Shown piece after piece: positions 34,854 through 45,492 of a DNA stretch of 64,000 bases. Made by a program: the position numbers and the translations under genes. The stretch is from Tomocerus qinae (Eukaryota; Arthropoda; Collembola; Entomobryomorpha; Tomoceridae): positions 54,808,001-54,872,000 of the forward strand of contig CM034546.1 of assembly GCA_020055645.1 (NCBI GenBank), in the 5' to 3' direction. A model generated the notes under the pieces. The model saw nothing but the letters and a program-made list of their open reading frames with translations. It did not search any database and was not told the origin of the DNA. Each line of letters begins with the position of its first letter. The stretch's first letter is position 1.

Positions 34854-36401
34854 GGCTTGTTTCGACGGTCGAACTGGTCGAAGTATAAGCCTATTATATT
34901 GGGCCATATTGTCTTTCTAATGAATGGGTGTGGACTGTGGAAAAGAACTTCAAATACTCCTAGTATTACCACTAGGTGAAATTTTAAAGTTACTGGTTTA
35001 TATTTGGATCTCCACAAACAGGCACGTATTTAGAGGAGGAGACTTAAATTCCAAGAAAAGGATCATTTTATCAAAAAATGTTAAAAACCGAATAATTTCA
35101 CGCTTTGTTGTGTTTATAACAATAAGTTCTAGCCTGTTCCCTCCCCTTTGCCACATTTCTGGATACGTGTCTGCTACAAATGATACAACATTATAACTCA
35201 CAAATAAAAATTTGGAACTTTAACATTTTCAATTTTAGGATAATTTATAGCAACCAAAAACAGACCTGGGATGTTAGTCATGTTGAATGTCGGAATTCCT
35301 TGGTCATCAGTCATTGATCGGTTGGTTATATTTATTCAATATTCTTTCAAAGTTCAATGAGAAGGAGAATGACAATACTGACCATGGCCTAATTAACAAA
35401 TATTATTTTGCAAAAACGAAGTTGAGCATATGAGCACAATGAGTCAGGTGGTTCTACTTTTCGCCTTTTGAACTTGGAAGTAGTAATTTTATCAAGTAAA
35501 TCTCCATTATCTAGTAATATAAACAGTAAACAAAATTAAATAACATCCAGAATCAGCATCCCGATCAAGTGTCAACTGTTGAATATCAAGACGAAGAAAA
35601 AGAACTGTTGACTATCAAGAAGAAGAACTGTTGACTCTGTCAAGACAAGAAACGAAGCGAAGACGAAGAAATTTCTTTGTATTTGAATTTGGCAGAGTTG
35701 GCTCTACTTAGAGTTAGATCGCAATCTTTAGACGACTACTTAGGCCCTCGAAACGGTGAACTTAGTGAGTGTGACGTGACTGAAGTTGTGAATGAATAGT
35801 ATTTACTGAATTAATTGCAATTAGTGTGGTTATAATATGTAATGAGCATAACATTATTATGTCTACAGTCTATAGGTGTTATTTTTGCTCTTTGGGGTAC
35901 TCTGGCCCGTGACGGAATGAAACAAAAGGTGCTGTAAAAATTGAAAATTCTCGCCTAAATTATTTATTAATTGCTATGAAATGCATCTTTAGAAGACTTT
36001 ATGGAATCACGGTTAGTAATTTTCTTGGAATTACCAATGTATGGGAACGCAAGTTAATTTTAAATTGGAATGTTAATGCAATTTTGGCATTGAAATGCAT
36101 GTAGATATAGTAACCTTCTTAATTATAAAAATGTCCAAAATAAGTTTGATTTATTTCATTTGAATGACAGTATAAAGATAGAAACTATTTAAATAGATCA
36201 TGTCTGTCTTGTATGAATGATAAATAATTTTTAAATGTTAGTACTTATTTCATCTTTTAATCTGTAAATATTTATAAATTCTGGATAAATAATATATAAT
36301 CTTCTGGGAGATAGCTTGTCTCGTCATCAAGTTCTGTTGCGTGTTGTACATGTACTTCATCATTGAATGAGTCTTTTTAAAGAAAGCCTCCTCCGTTATT
36401 C

Positions 36402-36724
36402 TCAGCATCCAATTATCACTTCTGCTTCATCTTTCACAGCATCATTTCCTTCTACCAAAACAATTATTCAATCTATTATAACTTCTTATGGAACTTTAAG
36501 AGAAATAATTTTAAACATGTTTTATAAGCATAACACCATAATATTAACAAAAGATATATTATTATTAATACAAGATTATTGCATTGTACTTCAAACGTCA
36601 AATATTATGCATTTTAATTTTTATGTACTGGCTGTACCTGTTTGGGAACTCATAGTCTCATTAATTTGGACTCTACGTTTGACAATATCGTCCAGAGGAG
36701 ACGACGCTTTGTCCTTTAGATTAT
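36402..36724 (-). other. Gene 4 C-terminal linker exon and last exon
   Basis: Exon 36638-36724 (phase 1-1, contains SSPLDDIVKRRVQI) is followed by an acidic last exon 36402-36451 that ends at TGA. Confidence 0.48.
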
Positions 36725-39221
36725 CTGAAAAAATACCGTGAAATCTATTAAAACTTTTATACTAGGCTATTTTTGACTTATTTTCGTCAAAACATCCCAA
36801 ACATTTTGGCGGTTATATTATTAAAATATCTACATGAAATATTATCCCCCCCCCCGAAACTTAGTTCTGTATACGTGCTTGCTTAGTAAGTACTAAAAAC
36901 TGTAAACCTATCCAAGAAAAACTTTGATACCCGCACGTTAAGTTATATCACAGATTACAAAGCCGTATTAAATGTTATTTATCAATATTATTTAATAGTT
37001 TGTTTCTTACCAAGAAAAAGTGTTGGCAAAATTCCCACTTTTAGTCTTTTACTTTTCTTATTCTTAAAAAATGATTTCGGGTCAAAATGTATGGAACACA
37101 CAAAAGCATACCGTCTTGGCTGCCAGTTACGGTCATTTCTTGATTTTCTAATTATACCAATCCAAGCTTGTCTTGCTTTCTGGGAGTATCGTCCGTAAGG
37201 AATTCTAATAAAATGTTTTGTAATCCATGGTTAAACGTATGTACTAATGTCTTTTAATAGATACATTTATTGTCCATTATTACACTTGAATATGACGACT
37301 ATTTCTTGAGGACTTGCAACCCCCTATTGAACACGTATCCGGTTTACAGTTACGAAAGTTGGGATCTAAAATAGTAAATAAAATAATTAATTTCTAAAAA
37401 TTATTTAGATTATGTTTCAAATGTTTCGACAAGTAATAATCATAACTACAATCTTTTGAATTTTCTATTATATTTTGCCGATTTTTTGGCAGAAACGCCC
37501 TTTGGCACTAATGTATATAGTTAATTAAAAAAACAAAATATTATAACCAATTGTATACAACACAAAAAATTTTTTTTCGACGATTTTCTAAGTGTATAAA
37601 ACATCATTTACGTTACCTAGCTTGAGTGACTTTTGTTGGCACTGATCCATCTTGCAAACTACTTTTAAATGCACTAATGACTTTAATGCAACGTTGGAAG
37701 AAATGGCTTGAACAAACTCTGGATTTCTTAGTGGGACACCAACCACGCTCATTTGCCTTTCTAACAATGCCGATCCATGTGTTTTTTATTTTAAAACCTT
37801 GCTTTCTATCAGGAAATCTAAAAATTGTTCAATTAGTTAGTTTATTTGGTAAGATTTGATAGTAAATTAAATAGTACATATCCTCACTCATAAAAATATC
37901 GTTTCCCTTGATACTTAGCATCGGCATATTCACAAATGACACAGAAACGGGTGCCACTATTTTCAAGTTGTTCATCATCCGTTTCAGTTCCACCATCTAC
38001 AAACAAATAAAAACCATTAAAAATTGCAGTTATCTTAGTGCCTCGCGGTTTTTTTCGAATTATTCCATACGAGCTGATGTAATTATAACAGAAACCGACT
38101 ATTAATAATCTTTACGAATCAGTTTGTTTTGACTGTAGGAGTAAGACAGATAACAGACTTGCCTGCAGTGTAGGACGATAAAGGAAGTTCAAAATTTATT
38201 TCTTCTTGGGAAATTGAACTTTCAAGTTTAACTTCCCCTGGAGTATTAGATAATCCACTTCATTTGGAAATAAATCATTTTCGATTTCGATTTTTGTTGG
38301 ACACGACGGAATCTCAACTTTTATTTCTTTCGACGAAAACGAATCTTCAATTTCTGAATCAGTTGTTGAAAATAAGGGAAGCCCAACTTCCATGTAATTC
38401 TCTACACCATTTACAAATATAACAAACCTTTAGATCCACATATAGAAATATAAATTAAATTTTTTACCAAGCCAACAATCTTTTGATTTGTTTAGATCCA
38501 AGTAATTATTTCTATTAAATGTAAATGTTCAGTAACTTCAAAATTACAGGCATTTGTGATGGCAATAAGTCATATACTTATACTCGCTTTATGTAGGGTA
38601 TTATTTACTTTTAACAAAGCTGATTAACTTTAATTATTTTGTTTGGAATCAAATAATTAAATAACCCGATTGCACCTTTGTGGGATATATGTCCTCCCTG
38701 ATCAGAAAGTCGACTGTCTTCCGCTTCATATTTTACGACCGTTTCTGCACTCTCAACTTCTAAATTTGGATTAAAATATTTATAAGTAATCAGCAAATAT
38801 TTTTAAATGATAACAGTAGTATTAATGAAAAACAATTATTTTACCTTTGTCAAGGTGCAAAGTGGGAATCGCATCTTTAACTAATGATCTTCTGAAGCCT
38901 TTGTTTAATTTTAATGAAGTGACCGTAATACATTTTGGATCAAAATGTCTTGAACAAATTTTAGAACGACGGTATCCTCGCTTCCAATTATTATCATTTC
39001 TTGCTTTTTTGATTGCCTTAAGCCACAGTTTTCTAGCTTCAGTATGTGAAGGAAGTCTAAAGGATTCAATATTGTTTACATTTATTTTAAGTTTCAGTTT
39101 AATAGTTTAGAAATGTATCATTCACTTCTTACGAAAAATACGAAATGTTTCCCGTTATGGTTAAAAATGCATAGCGATTGGTGACTGTGCATGCGGGTAT
39201 TACACATGCACGACGTTCCAT
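36402..39221 (-). CDS. Gene 4: three-THAP protein without C2H2 end
   Basis: The start is ATG 39221 in the first A exon, directly before CVIPAC. A/B pairs: 39133-39221/38845-39056, 37888-37996/37617-37817 and 37284-37365/37011-37204. Linkers: 38676-38759, an acidic exon about 38163-38401 (its donor would be GCAAGT, and it holds an apparent one-base shift), and 36638-36724. The last exon 36402-36451 ends at TGA after about 16 codons. Downstream, 36280-36350 encodes a remnant resembling the lead of the C2H2 exons, but no finger follows. It is a nuclear DNA-binding candidate; the gene seems to have lost its zinc-finger end. Confidence 0.58.
37011..37365 (-). other. Gene 4 THAP module 3
   Basis: Exon A 37284-37365 (CSIGGC) and exon B 37011-37204 (CSIHF, ILPTLF). 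Lengths keep frame. Confidence 0.75.
37617..37996 (-). other. Gene 4 THAP module 2
   Basis: Exon A 37888-37996 (CVIC) and exon B 37617-37817 (CSSHF, SVPTKV). The B exon as drawn ends one base out of the expected phase, so its donor or one base is uncertain. Confidence 0.65.
38163..38401 (-). other. Gene 4 acidic linker exon with a frame problem
   Basis: Encodes EIEDSFSSKEIKVEIPSCP-type repeats. The frame shifts near 38255, and the only donor at a matching place is GC-AG type (GCAAGT). Length 239 is not a multiple of three. Confidence 0.45.
38676..38759 (-). other. Gene 4 short linker exon
   Basis: An 84-base phase 1-1 exon encodes an acidic peptide containing VVKYEAEDSRLSDQGG, with a GTGCAA donor. 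Confidence 0.55.
38845..39221 (-). other. Gene 4 THAP module 1 (start codon)
   Basis: Exon A 39133-39221 (CVIPAC) and exon B 38845-39056 (CSRHF, AIPTLH). Lengths keep frame. Confidence 0.76.
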
Positions 39222-39576
39222 GATAATTCAGCCCAAATTGTTTGCTAAAATAAATAAAAGACATTATTATATATTATCTTAACATTCAAATCAATGACCT
39301 ATGGGTATAATTAAAATTTTCAAACAACAAACCACTTAAAAACTATATCTTAATTTTTGATTAAAACTTAAAAATTAAAGCTAAACTACAAGTTTATTAT
39401 GGTATGGTCATGTTATGGGTCAATATTGGTTATAACAATTACATATTTATAAACGAATTCAGTCAATTTCTTTCTAAAAACGGATACAATTATAAACTAT
39501 TTTCCAAATAAGTCATGACGTTGAAAGTAATTTATGAGAAATAGTACAAAATCTAGTCATTCTATAATTGACGATG

Positions 39577-39689
39577 AGGATTCCCACAATTTGGTGACCG
39601 GTCACTAAATTAACATGAATATTTATTGAAATGACTACAGTACACCTGTCTGTGTTTGTGTTATCCTGGAATTGTGGAAAACTTCTATT
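39577..39689. mobile_element. Palindromic element (TIR family B), copy 2
   Basis: The ends (TTCCCACAATTTGGTGACC side and AATTGTGGAAAAC side) and interior match 23176-23284. It abuts the family A copy on its right. Confidence 0.7.
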
Positions 39690-39859
39690 AATGTTTTCGA
39701 TAATGTACCCCTATATTTACCCGAAGTCCACCACACGCAATGTGCCTATGTCGGGTAACTTAGGAAGGCACCCGACATAGGCACATTAGTACTTCAATGT
39801 TATATGTGTTGGACTTCGGGTAAACTGCTTTGGGGTACATTATCGAAAACATTAATTGA
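39687..39859. mobile_element. Palindromic element (TIR family A), copy 2
   Basis: The ends ATTAATGTTTTCGATAATGT and inverted copy match 17497-17596. Inside is a second inverted pair (TTTACCCGAAGTCCA) around a third (TGTGCCTATGTCGGGT), giving nested hairpins. Confidence 0.75.
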
Positions 39860-39935
39860 CAATCTACATTTCTACATTGCCATTGGGTTGGAATTGTTGG
39901 AATGCAGCAAACGGTGCTTGAAAATTAGTCTCAAC

Positions 39936-40237
39936 CCACCTCTATATCTCGCAATGTTTAGACACGACCCCCAATGTTTCATCGGATCTTTTTCGGACAT
40001 TACCTTGAGGTCACGTTTCCACCCTCTCCATTCCCGACGGGGGGATATAGGGCAAAATGAGATTCCATCGGTTTTGGACCTAAAATCTGTTAATATGTTT
40101 ATTTCATTTAGGTTAGGTTAGGTGGGGGTTGGGAGGGTGGAAAAGCGACCTCCAGGTCATGTCTGATAAAGAACCGATGAAACATTGGCGGGGGGGGATC
40201 ATGTCTAACTATGAAATATTCCGAGATATAGAGGTGG
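39936..40237. mobile_element. About 302-bp inverted-repeat element (TIR family H)
   Basis: The left arm from CCACCTCTATATCTCG pairs with the right arm ending CGAGATATAGAGGTGG. The arms are about 100 bases and include ATGTTTCATCGG and its complement. The centre has TTAGG repeats and G-rich tracts. Confidence 0.7.
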
Positions 40238-40361
40238 CAGATATAAGTATAAGTAAATGTAGGAAAATTACAGATGACAGATCCAGACCGAAATTTTTTA
40301 TCTATCGGTGCTTTCTTTCAATAAAAGTGACAGCAATCAAAAACCAAAAAATAAGTAAGCA

Positions 40362-40472
40362 AATTGACGTTTTCACGGTTAGGCAGTTTTAGTGGGCAGA
40401 ATATGAACAATTAAGGTACGTGTACTATCTATGTTGGCCCACCAAAGTGCCTAACCGTGAAAACGTCAATTA
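40362..40472. mobile_element. 111-bp palindromic element (TIR family G), copy 2
   Basis: The arms AATTGACGTTTTCACGGTTA and inverted copy match 23061-23167, with the same GGTGGGC-like interior. Confidence 0.75.
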
Positions 40473-41383
40473 AGGAAATATTCCTATTTTCATTGGATAA
40501 ATTGAATTTGCAAAAAGAATAAATGGACATTAACATACATGGGCACAAGAAAAAGATCTTTTTATTGCTTTTCAATAATTGGATTGGTAATTAATTGGTG
40601 GTAGGTAATTGGCGATAATCTGATAATAATAATATTATTTCACATTTTGAGTTTGGTATATTGTGTGGAGAATTTGGCCGCACTAAAATCGCACTATTTA
40701 AACTCATATGGTGATCTACATAACACTACCGACTTACTACCGATACCGAACCGACGCAGCACAAGCTAAGAAGCGAACGAACTTTTATAATCCAAAATCG
40801 CATGAAAATAAAAACAATAACCTGTGGATTCAATAATAATCTTAAGTTAAGCTTTTAAATTCGCAATCTATTGCGGCATCCTATTTAGATGAAAAAACTG
40901 TTTAGGAGCTGTTCTCTAAAAGTGTAATCAATTTGTACTACATCTGAATCTATCTAGTAGACATTTCAAAGCCATTTATTTTACTCGGTTAAGAAAATAA
41001 GCTTGAGTTAGGCTTTTGTTTTGGCACACGAAATATGTTCAAAATTGTTTTCGTTTTGGGGAGAAATAAATATTCTCAATCCACTTTTTCTCTTTGTCTA
41101 ATTTTACCCCCATGGGAATAAATGAGAATTAAAAGATTAAGGTTAAACCAAACTGTCATTTTATTTTCGAAATGGGGCGAATTTCTATCAACTTGTTTCA
41201 TCTTTCATCCCAAATTCTACTTCACTTTTCATGCCCTTTCTCCCTATTCAAAAACATATAAATATATGATACAGCGGATAACATAAAAACGCAAAATACA
41301 TTATACATTAGACAAGTATTATCGTTTATTGGTTTATTCGGCCTCCTTTAAGATATAGTGACGCACTTCATCAATAGGATCTT

Positions 41384-42911
41384 TCAAGAAAACCCTTCTT
41401 CAATTTTCACTTCGACCGGCATTGTGATCTCTATATCATCTGTAACAAAAAATAAGAAATCACCAATTAACTCCCTGTGAAATTTTACACCCTTTAAATG
41501 AGGAAACAAACTCATCCAGAAAGTTTTTACAAGCCTAAATGGAGCAGCCTAAATTCTCTAGCTTTATGATCAAAAACTAAAGATAAGGTCTTTTTTAACG
41601 GAATTCTGATTATTAATAATATTAATTATGTAGCTGTAATTTCAGTTGACTATATTATTAATATCTATAATCTTGTACGTTTTTAGAAATCTAATGATGA
41701 ATAGTATATCATATAATATAGTATATTTCTACAAAATACTAGCACTGATCAAAAACCTGCTTATAATAGCAACATATTATTATTAGCACTGTCAAGCAAA
41801 ATCATAATAACTGTAATCGCAATACAATAAATGAAATAAAATAATTGTTTTGTTATTACATTCACCGTGAATCTTTTGTTGATGAATCTCCAATAATCTC
41901 CCTGTTGGAAATACTTGGTCGCAAAGTTCACAATCATGTTTCCAATGGGTAATCATATGAATTTTCCAATTATTTGGGGAAGAGAAGCCTTTTCCACAGT
42001 CCATACATTTATGTATTTTGTTCGATTTTGTTGACGTTTCTGCTTCTTGCGCTTTTTTGTCATTATTCGAAACGGATTTACTAGCTTTTTTGTTATTATT
42101 AGAAACGGATTTACTAGCTTTAATTGTTTCGAGAAATTTAATTGCCTTTTTCTTCTGTTGAGCTTGAAGTTTAATTTGTTGCATCATTACATCATTCAAA
42201 TGTCTTTTCTCTTTGCTAGTAAATTGATACAGCATGGTTTGGGCATGAGTTTTCTCGTGAGTTTTCCGTTGCTCCAAATCATCAAAACTTTTATCACAAA
42301 CGTCACACAAATAAATAACGTTATCATTTGATTTCATGGGGATGGTATCTACTGTCTGTAATTTATTAGGTTCTTCATCCGCTAATGTCCCTTCAATGGT
42401 GAATAATGGATATTCTTCAGGGAGGAATCTTGACGCCTCATCAATATCTATTTTTATATTAACTTCATTATCAGGATCTACTGGAAAAAGGTTTCCAATG
42501 TCCAAAGGGTCAGTTTCCGTCACTTCCGACAATATTTCGACTTTCATATCATCTGCATTAAAACCAAATTGAATACATCAATTGATCCTTGCAGAGTTTT
42601 ATACTAATAAATTAGAAGTGCATTAAATTAATTTACCAATCTTACAAACATATAATAGATCGTATCACTACTACATGCAATAATTGATGATTACTAATTA
42701 CATAATTTAATCACAATTCGTACATTAAAATAGCTTTGTTAGAATTTAAAGCGTTAGTTAAACATCAATCATTCAAAAAATCCAATACAATTATAAGCGT
42801 CACAGCTGTTACCTGTTTTGGAATTTGGATAAACGCTGTTATCATTAGAGACAGTAGCACTTTACCTGTTGATTTCATTTTCCAAAAGGCGGCGCATGTA
42901 TCTATTTTCAT
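41384..42911 (-). CDS. Gene 5: acidic-lead C2H2 zinc-finger protein without THAP
   Basis: Three exons with consistent phase 1 junctions: 42866-42911 (from the ATG), 41860-42552 and 41384-41439 (to TGA). The product is about 265 residues. It has an acidic lead with DEASRFLPEEYPL, finger 1 (LCDVCDKSF..RKTHEKTH), a basic Lys/Ser repeat spacer, finger 2 (HKCMDCGKGF..WKIHMITH), finger 3 (HDCELCDQVF..IHQQKIH) and a short acidic tail (MPVEVKIEEGFS). It is homologous to the terminal exon of genes 1-3 but more diverged. It is intact, so it is either a stand-alone gene or the detached 3' end of a THAP gene. Reading past the second donor would end at 41792 instead. Confidence 0.7.
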
Positions 42912-44233
42912 TTGCCTGAAATTATTATAAAAATTAAAAAAAAATATTTTAATTCAATAGTTTTTACTAAAAAATTGATCACATACTACAGAAAAAACAT
43001 TTAGACTACGTTGGATTTTTAGTGCATTTACTTTTACTGAAACATACTAATTTTTTCCAAATGAAAAACTGTTGTAAAATATATTATACATAATTTGATT
43101 GCGTTACGATCAAATAATTATCAGAATTTGGAAGAATGGAGATACTGGAATATATTTAGAATAAACTAGTGAACCCAGCTAAGGGGGGCAAATCTAGCAC
43201 TCAAAAGAGAAATTCAGCAGGCCACCCATCAAGCTAGTAATAAAAACAATTTCGAAAACATCCCATTAGGGTTGTTAACTTTGTAAATACAAAGTACATT
43301 TTAAATTAATACACCTTTATGTTCTACAGTGGTTGGAAAAATTAGCTGCAGCCCCAACTTCCTGATAAAAAGGAATTCCCTACACCAAAATAATAACTGT
43401 AGATAGTAGCATCAAATACAGGGAACAATGAAAGACTATTTCCGAAAAAAACTCCCAAAAAGTTACCAAAACTTTTAAAAATCGAAAAAATAAAAAGATT
43501 CCTCTAGGATTTTGGAAAAACGTTCAAATCCCATGAGTACAACTTACGAATAATTATTTTTAAAGAATAGTTAATTACCCAGTGCCGTTATTTAATTCTA
43601 CAAAAAAGATATCCCAAAGTGGCACAAAGGAATTAAGAGGGTAGTAAAAAGTAAACCTAGCTCTATTAAACAATGTTGAATAAGTTTTTCGATATTATAG
43701 CAGAACCAATTTGGGTTAGAAGTTTTGAAAATGCTATTTAATACGCACATTACGATCATTACGAAATGTTCCCTTTCGCTAATCATTTCCATTCGATCCC
43801 CAGTCACCATTCAACCTTCATATGTAAACTATTATTATTTAGATGTTATAACAATAATATGTAACGACTCATTTTCGTTGGTTTAGAGGAATTGGGCTTG
43901 CGCGATTTTACTTTTTTGCTTTTAAAGGAGCTTCCATGCATATATTCCGTGTGCAGTTGATGTAGGGAAGTGAGGGGATACCTCAAAAGTGCGTTGCAGT
44001 CGAGAAAGCACTCCTGCGTTGCACATGTGGGAGGGGGTTTTGCTTTTACGTAATATAATGCAGGTTTCCCTAAAGGTTCTCCTACCACACGTACATATAT
44101 ATATATATAGACAGGTAAATTTGTATCAAGTCATGCGATTATATATAGAGATTATATAAATACTATAGTTTGTATTGTAAAAACCATGTTAACGTATAGT
44201 TGCATGTTTGTTTGACAATGTAATATTTAGTAC
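42912..44233. other. Gap between gene 6 remnants and gene 5
   Basis: No exon is supported. A short (TA)n run lies at about 44095-44110. Confidence 0.5.
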
Positions 44234-45492
44234 CAAGAAAAAGTGTAGGTAACAGTCCCAGCCTTAAAGTTGTAGTAGGTGGGCCGTTTAAAATGTTTGA
44301 CACATACAAAGGACCCAAAATAATGGGGTCCAGGTGTTGTCATTTCTTGATCTTCTAATTATGTTAACCCAGGCCTGTCTTCTGTCGCTCTGATTTTTAT
44401 TAGGAATTCTGAAGCGAAACAATTCTTAGTAAGTTCAACGTTAAATGCATAATTTTTAACAACAAATTAATTACTTCTTACGGAAAAATATAGTGTGGAT
44501 TGCTATTCATCGATGTATTGCAGCCTCCTATTGAACATGTATCAGTATTAGTAGTTATAGTAAGTGACTTTTGGATCGCGATCTGAAAATATACATGGAA
44601 AAATTAATAGAAAGCAATTCTAAAATATAATACGTCTTGATAATTGATTAGATAATAATGCTTAATTACCATAATAAAGTGTAGGCAAGATTCCTAGGTC
44701 GAGTAGGTTATAGTTACCCCAGTCTCATCAGTATCTGACATTCGTTCGAAATGTTTGGAACACACAAAAGGAACAATTAGGTATTGGACGCCAGCTGCTG
44801 TTTTTTCTTGATTTTTCTAATTATTTCAATCCAGGCATTTCTCCTTTCTAAGTCACACTCTCTCAATAGGAATAAGAATCCTAGATGAAACCAGTATTGG
44901 TCAGTTATTAGAGCGTATTTTAAGAGACAAATTCTTTTAATTTTTACTTACGGGACAATAGAAGGATTATTTTTTCTCGAACTGTTGCAGCCCCCTATTG
45001 AACAGATGGACTCTGAAAAAATGAATAGCTTTTATATTTATGTTACTTACCCATCAATAAAAATATTAATCTTTCTTCAAATTTTCGAAAATGTAGTTAA
45101 AAATGGCTAATTAAATAGGCGTAAAAATTAAAAGGGCTAATTATATCGTCGCATAATTGTACTAAAGAAAAGAATGTGTGGCAAAAAATTACACAATCCA
45201 AATGCAAATACAACGCTCACCTGAATAGATATATTTCAATTGGTACAGATCTTGGCAGAAAGACACGCTTAGCCTTCTCTAAAAAGCAGTCATAGCATAT
45301 TTTAAAATTTTCTAAAGATATCTGACAACACAAATTACGCAATTCTCCAACGTTTTCTAATTGTATATTTATCTATATTTATTTAGTTGTAGTTAAATGA
45401 AATACGAAGTTTGATTACGCTTCAATTTCCTCACCTGATGTACGGTTGGATATCAAATCTATTTCCATTTCTGGAGAAGTAGTATTATCCAT
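44234..45492 (-). pseudogene. Gene 6: decayed two-THAP gene
   Basis: A first exon 45435-45492 opens with ATG and encodes MDNTTSPEMEIDLISNRTS with a GTGAGG donor. THAP 1: exon A 44952-45012 (CSIGGC, good length) and exon B 44670-44881, with several one-base insertions around the kept CSKHF. THAP 2: exon A 44482-44582 and exon B 44234-44408, both off by one base but still showing CSIGGC, CVKHF and LLPTLF. No acidic or C2H2 exon follows in frame before gene 5, about 1.3 kb away. It may once have been the 5' part of gene 5. Confidence 0.6.

Larger units (their letters stand above)
34249..36401. other. Intergenic region between gene 4 (3' end) and gene 3 (5' end)
   Basis: No coding exon is supported. 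It contains a small inverted-repeat element (34541-34659), a minisatellite (34726-34853), GAAGAA/ACTGTTGA-rich direct repeats at 35565-35680, and a remnant of a terminal-exon lead near 36280-36350 (contains SYLPEDY). Confidence 0.5.
39222..41383. other. Intergenic region with a nest of palindromic elements
   Basis: Four inverted-repeat elements lie almost end to end between 39577 and 40472. Outside them no exon is supported. A TTAGGTTAGGTTAGG run near 40108 lies inside one of the elements. Confidence 0.55.

Noticed and set aside
36367-36741. Plus-strand ORF of 124 codons
   Set aside because: It overlaps minus-strand linker exons of gene 4 that have matching splice sites and phases. The plus-strand protein has no recognisable feature.
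40100-40125. TTAGG repeats suggesting an interstitial telomere
   Set aside because: Only three units, located in the centre of an inverted-repeat element. Too short to support a telomeric origin.
43846-44088. Minus-strand ORF of 80 codons between gene 5 and gene 6
   Set aside because: No zinc-finger or acidic signature, and it does not connect in phase with flanking modules.
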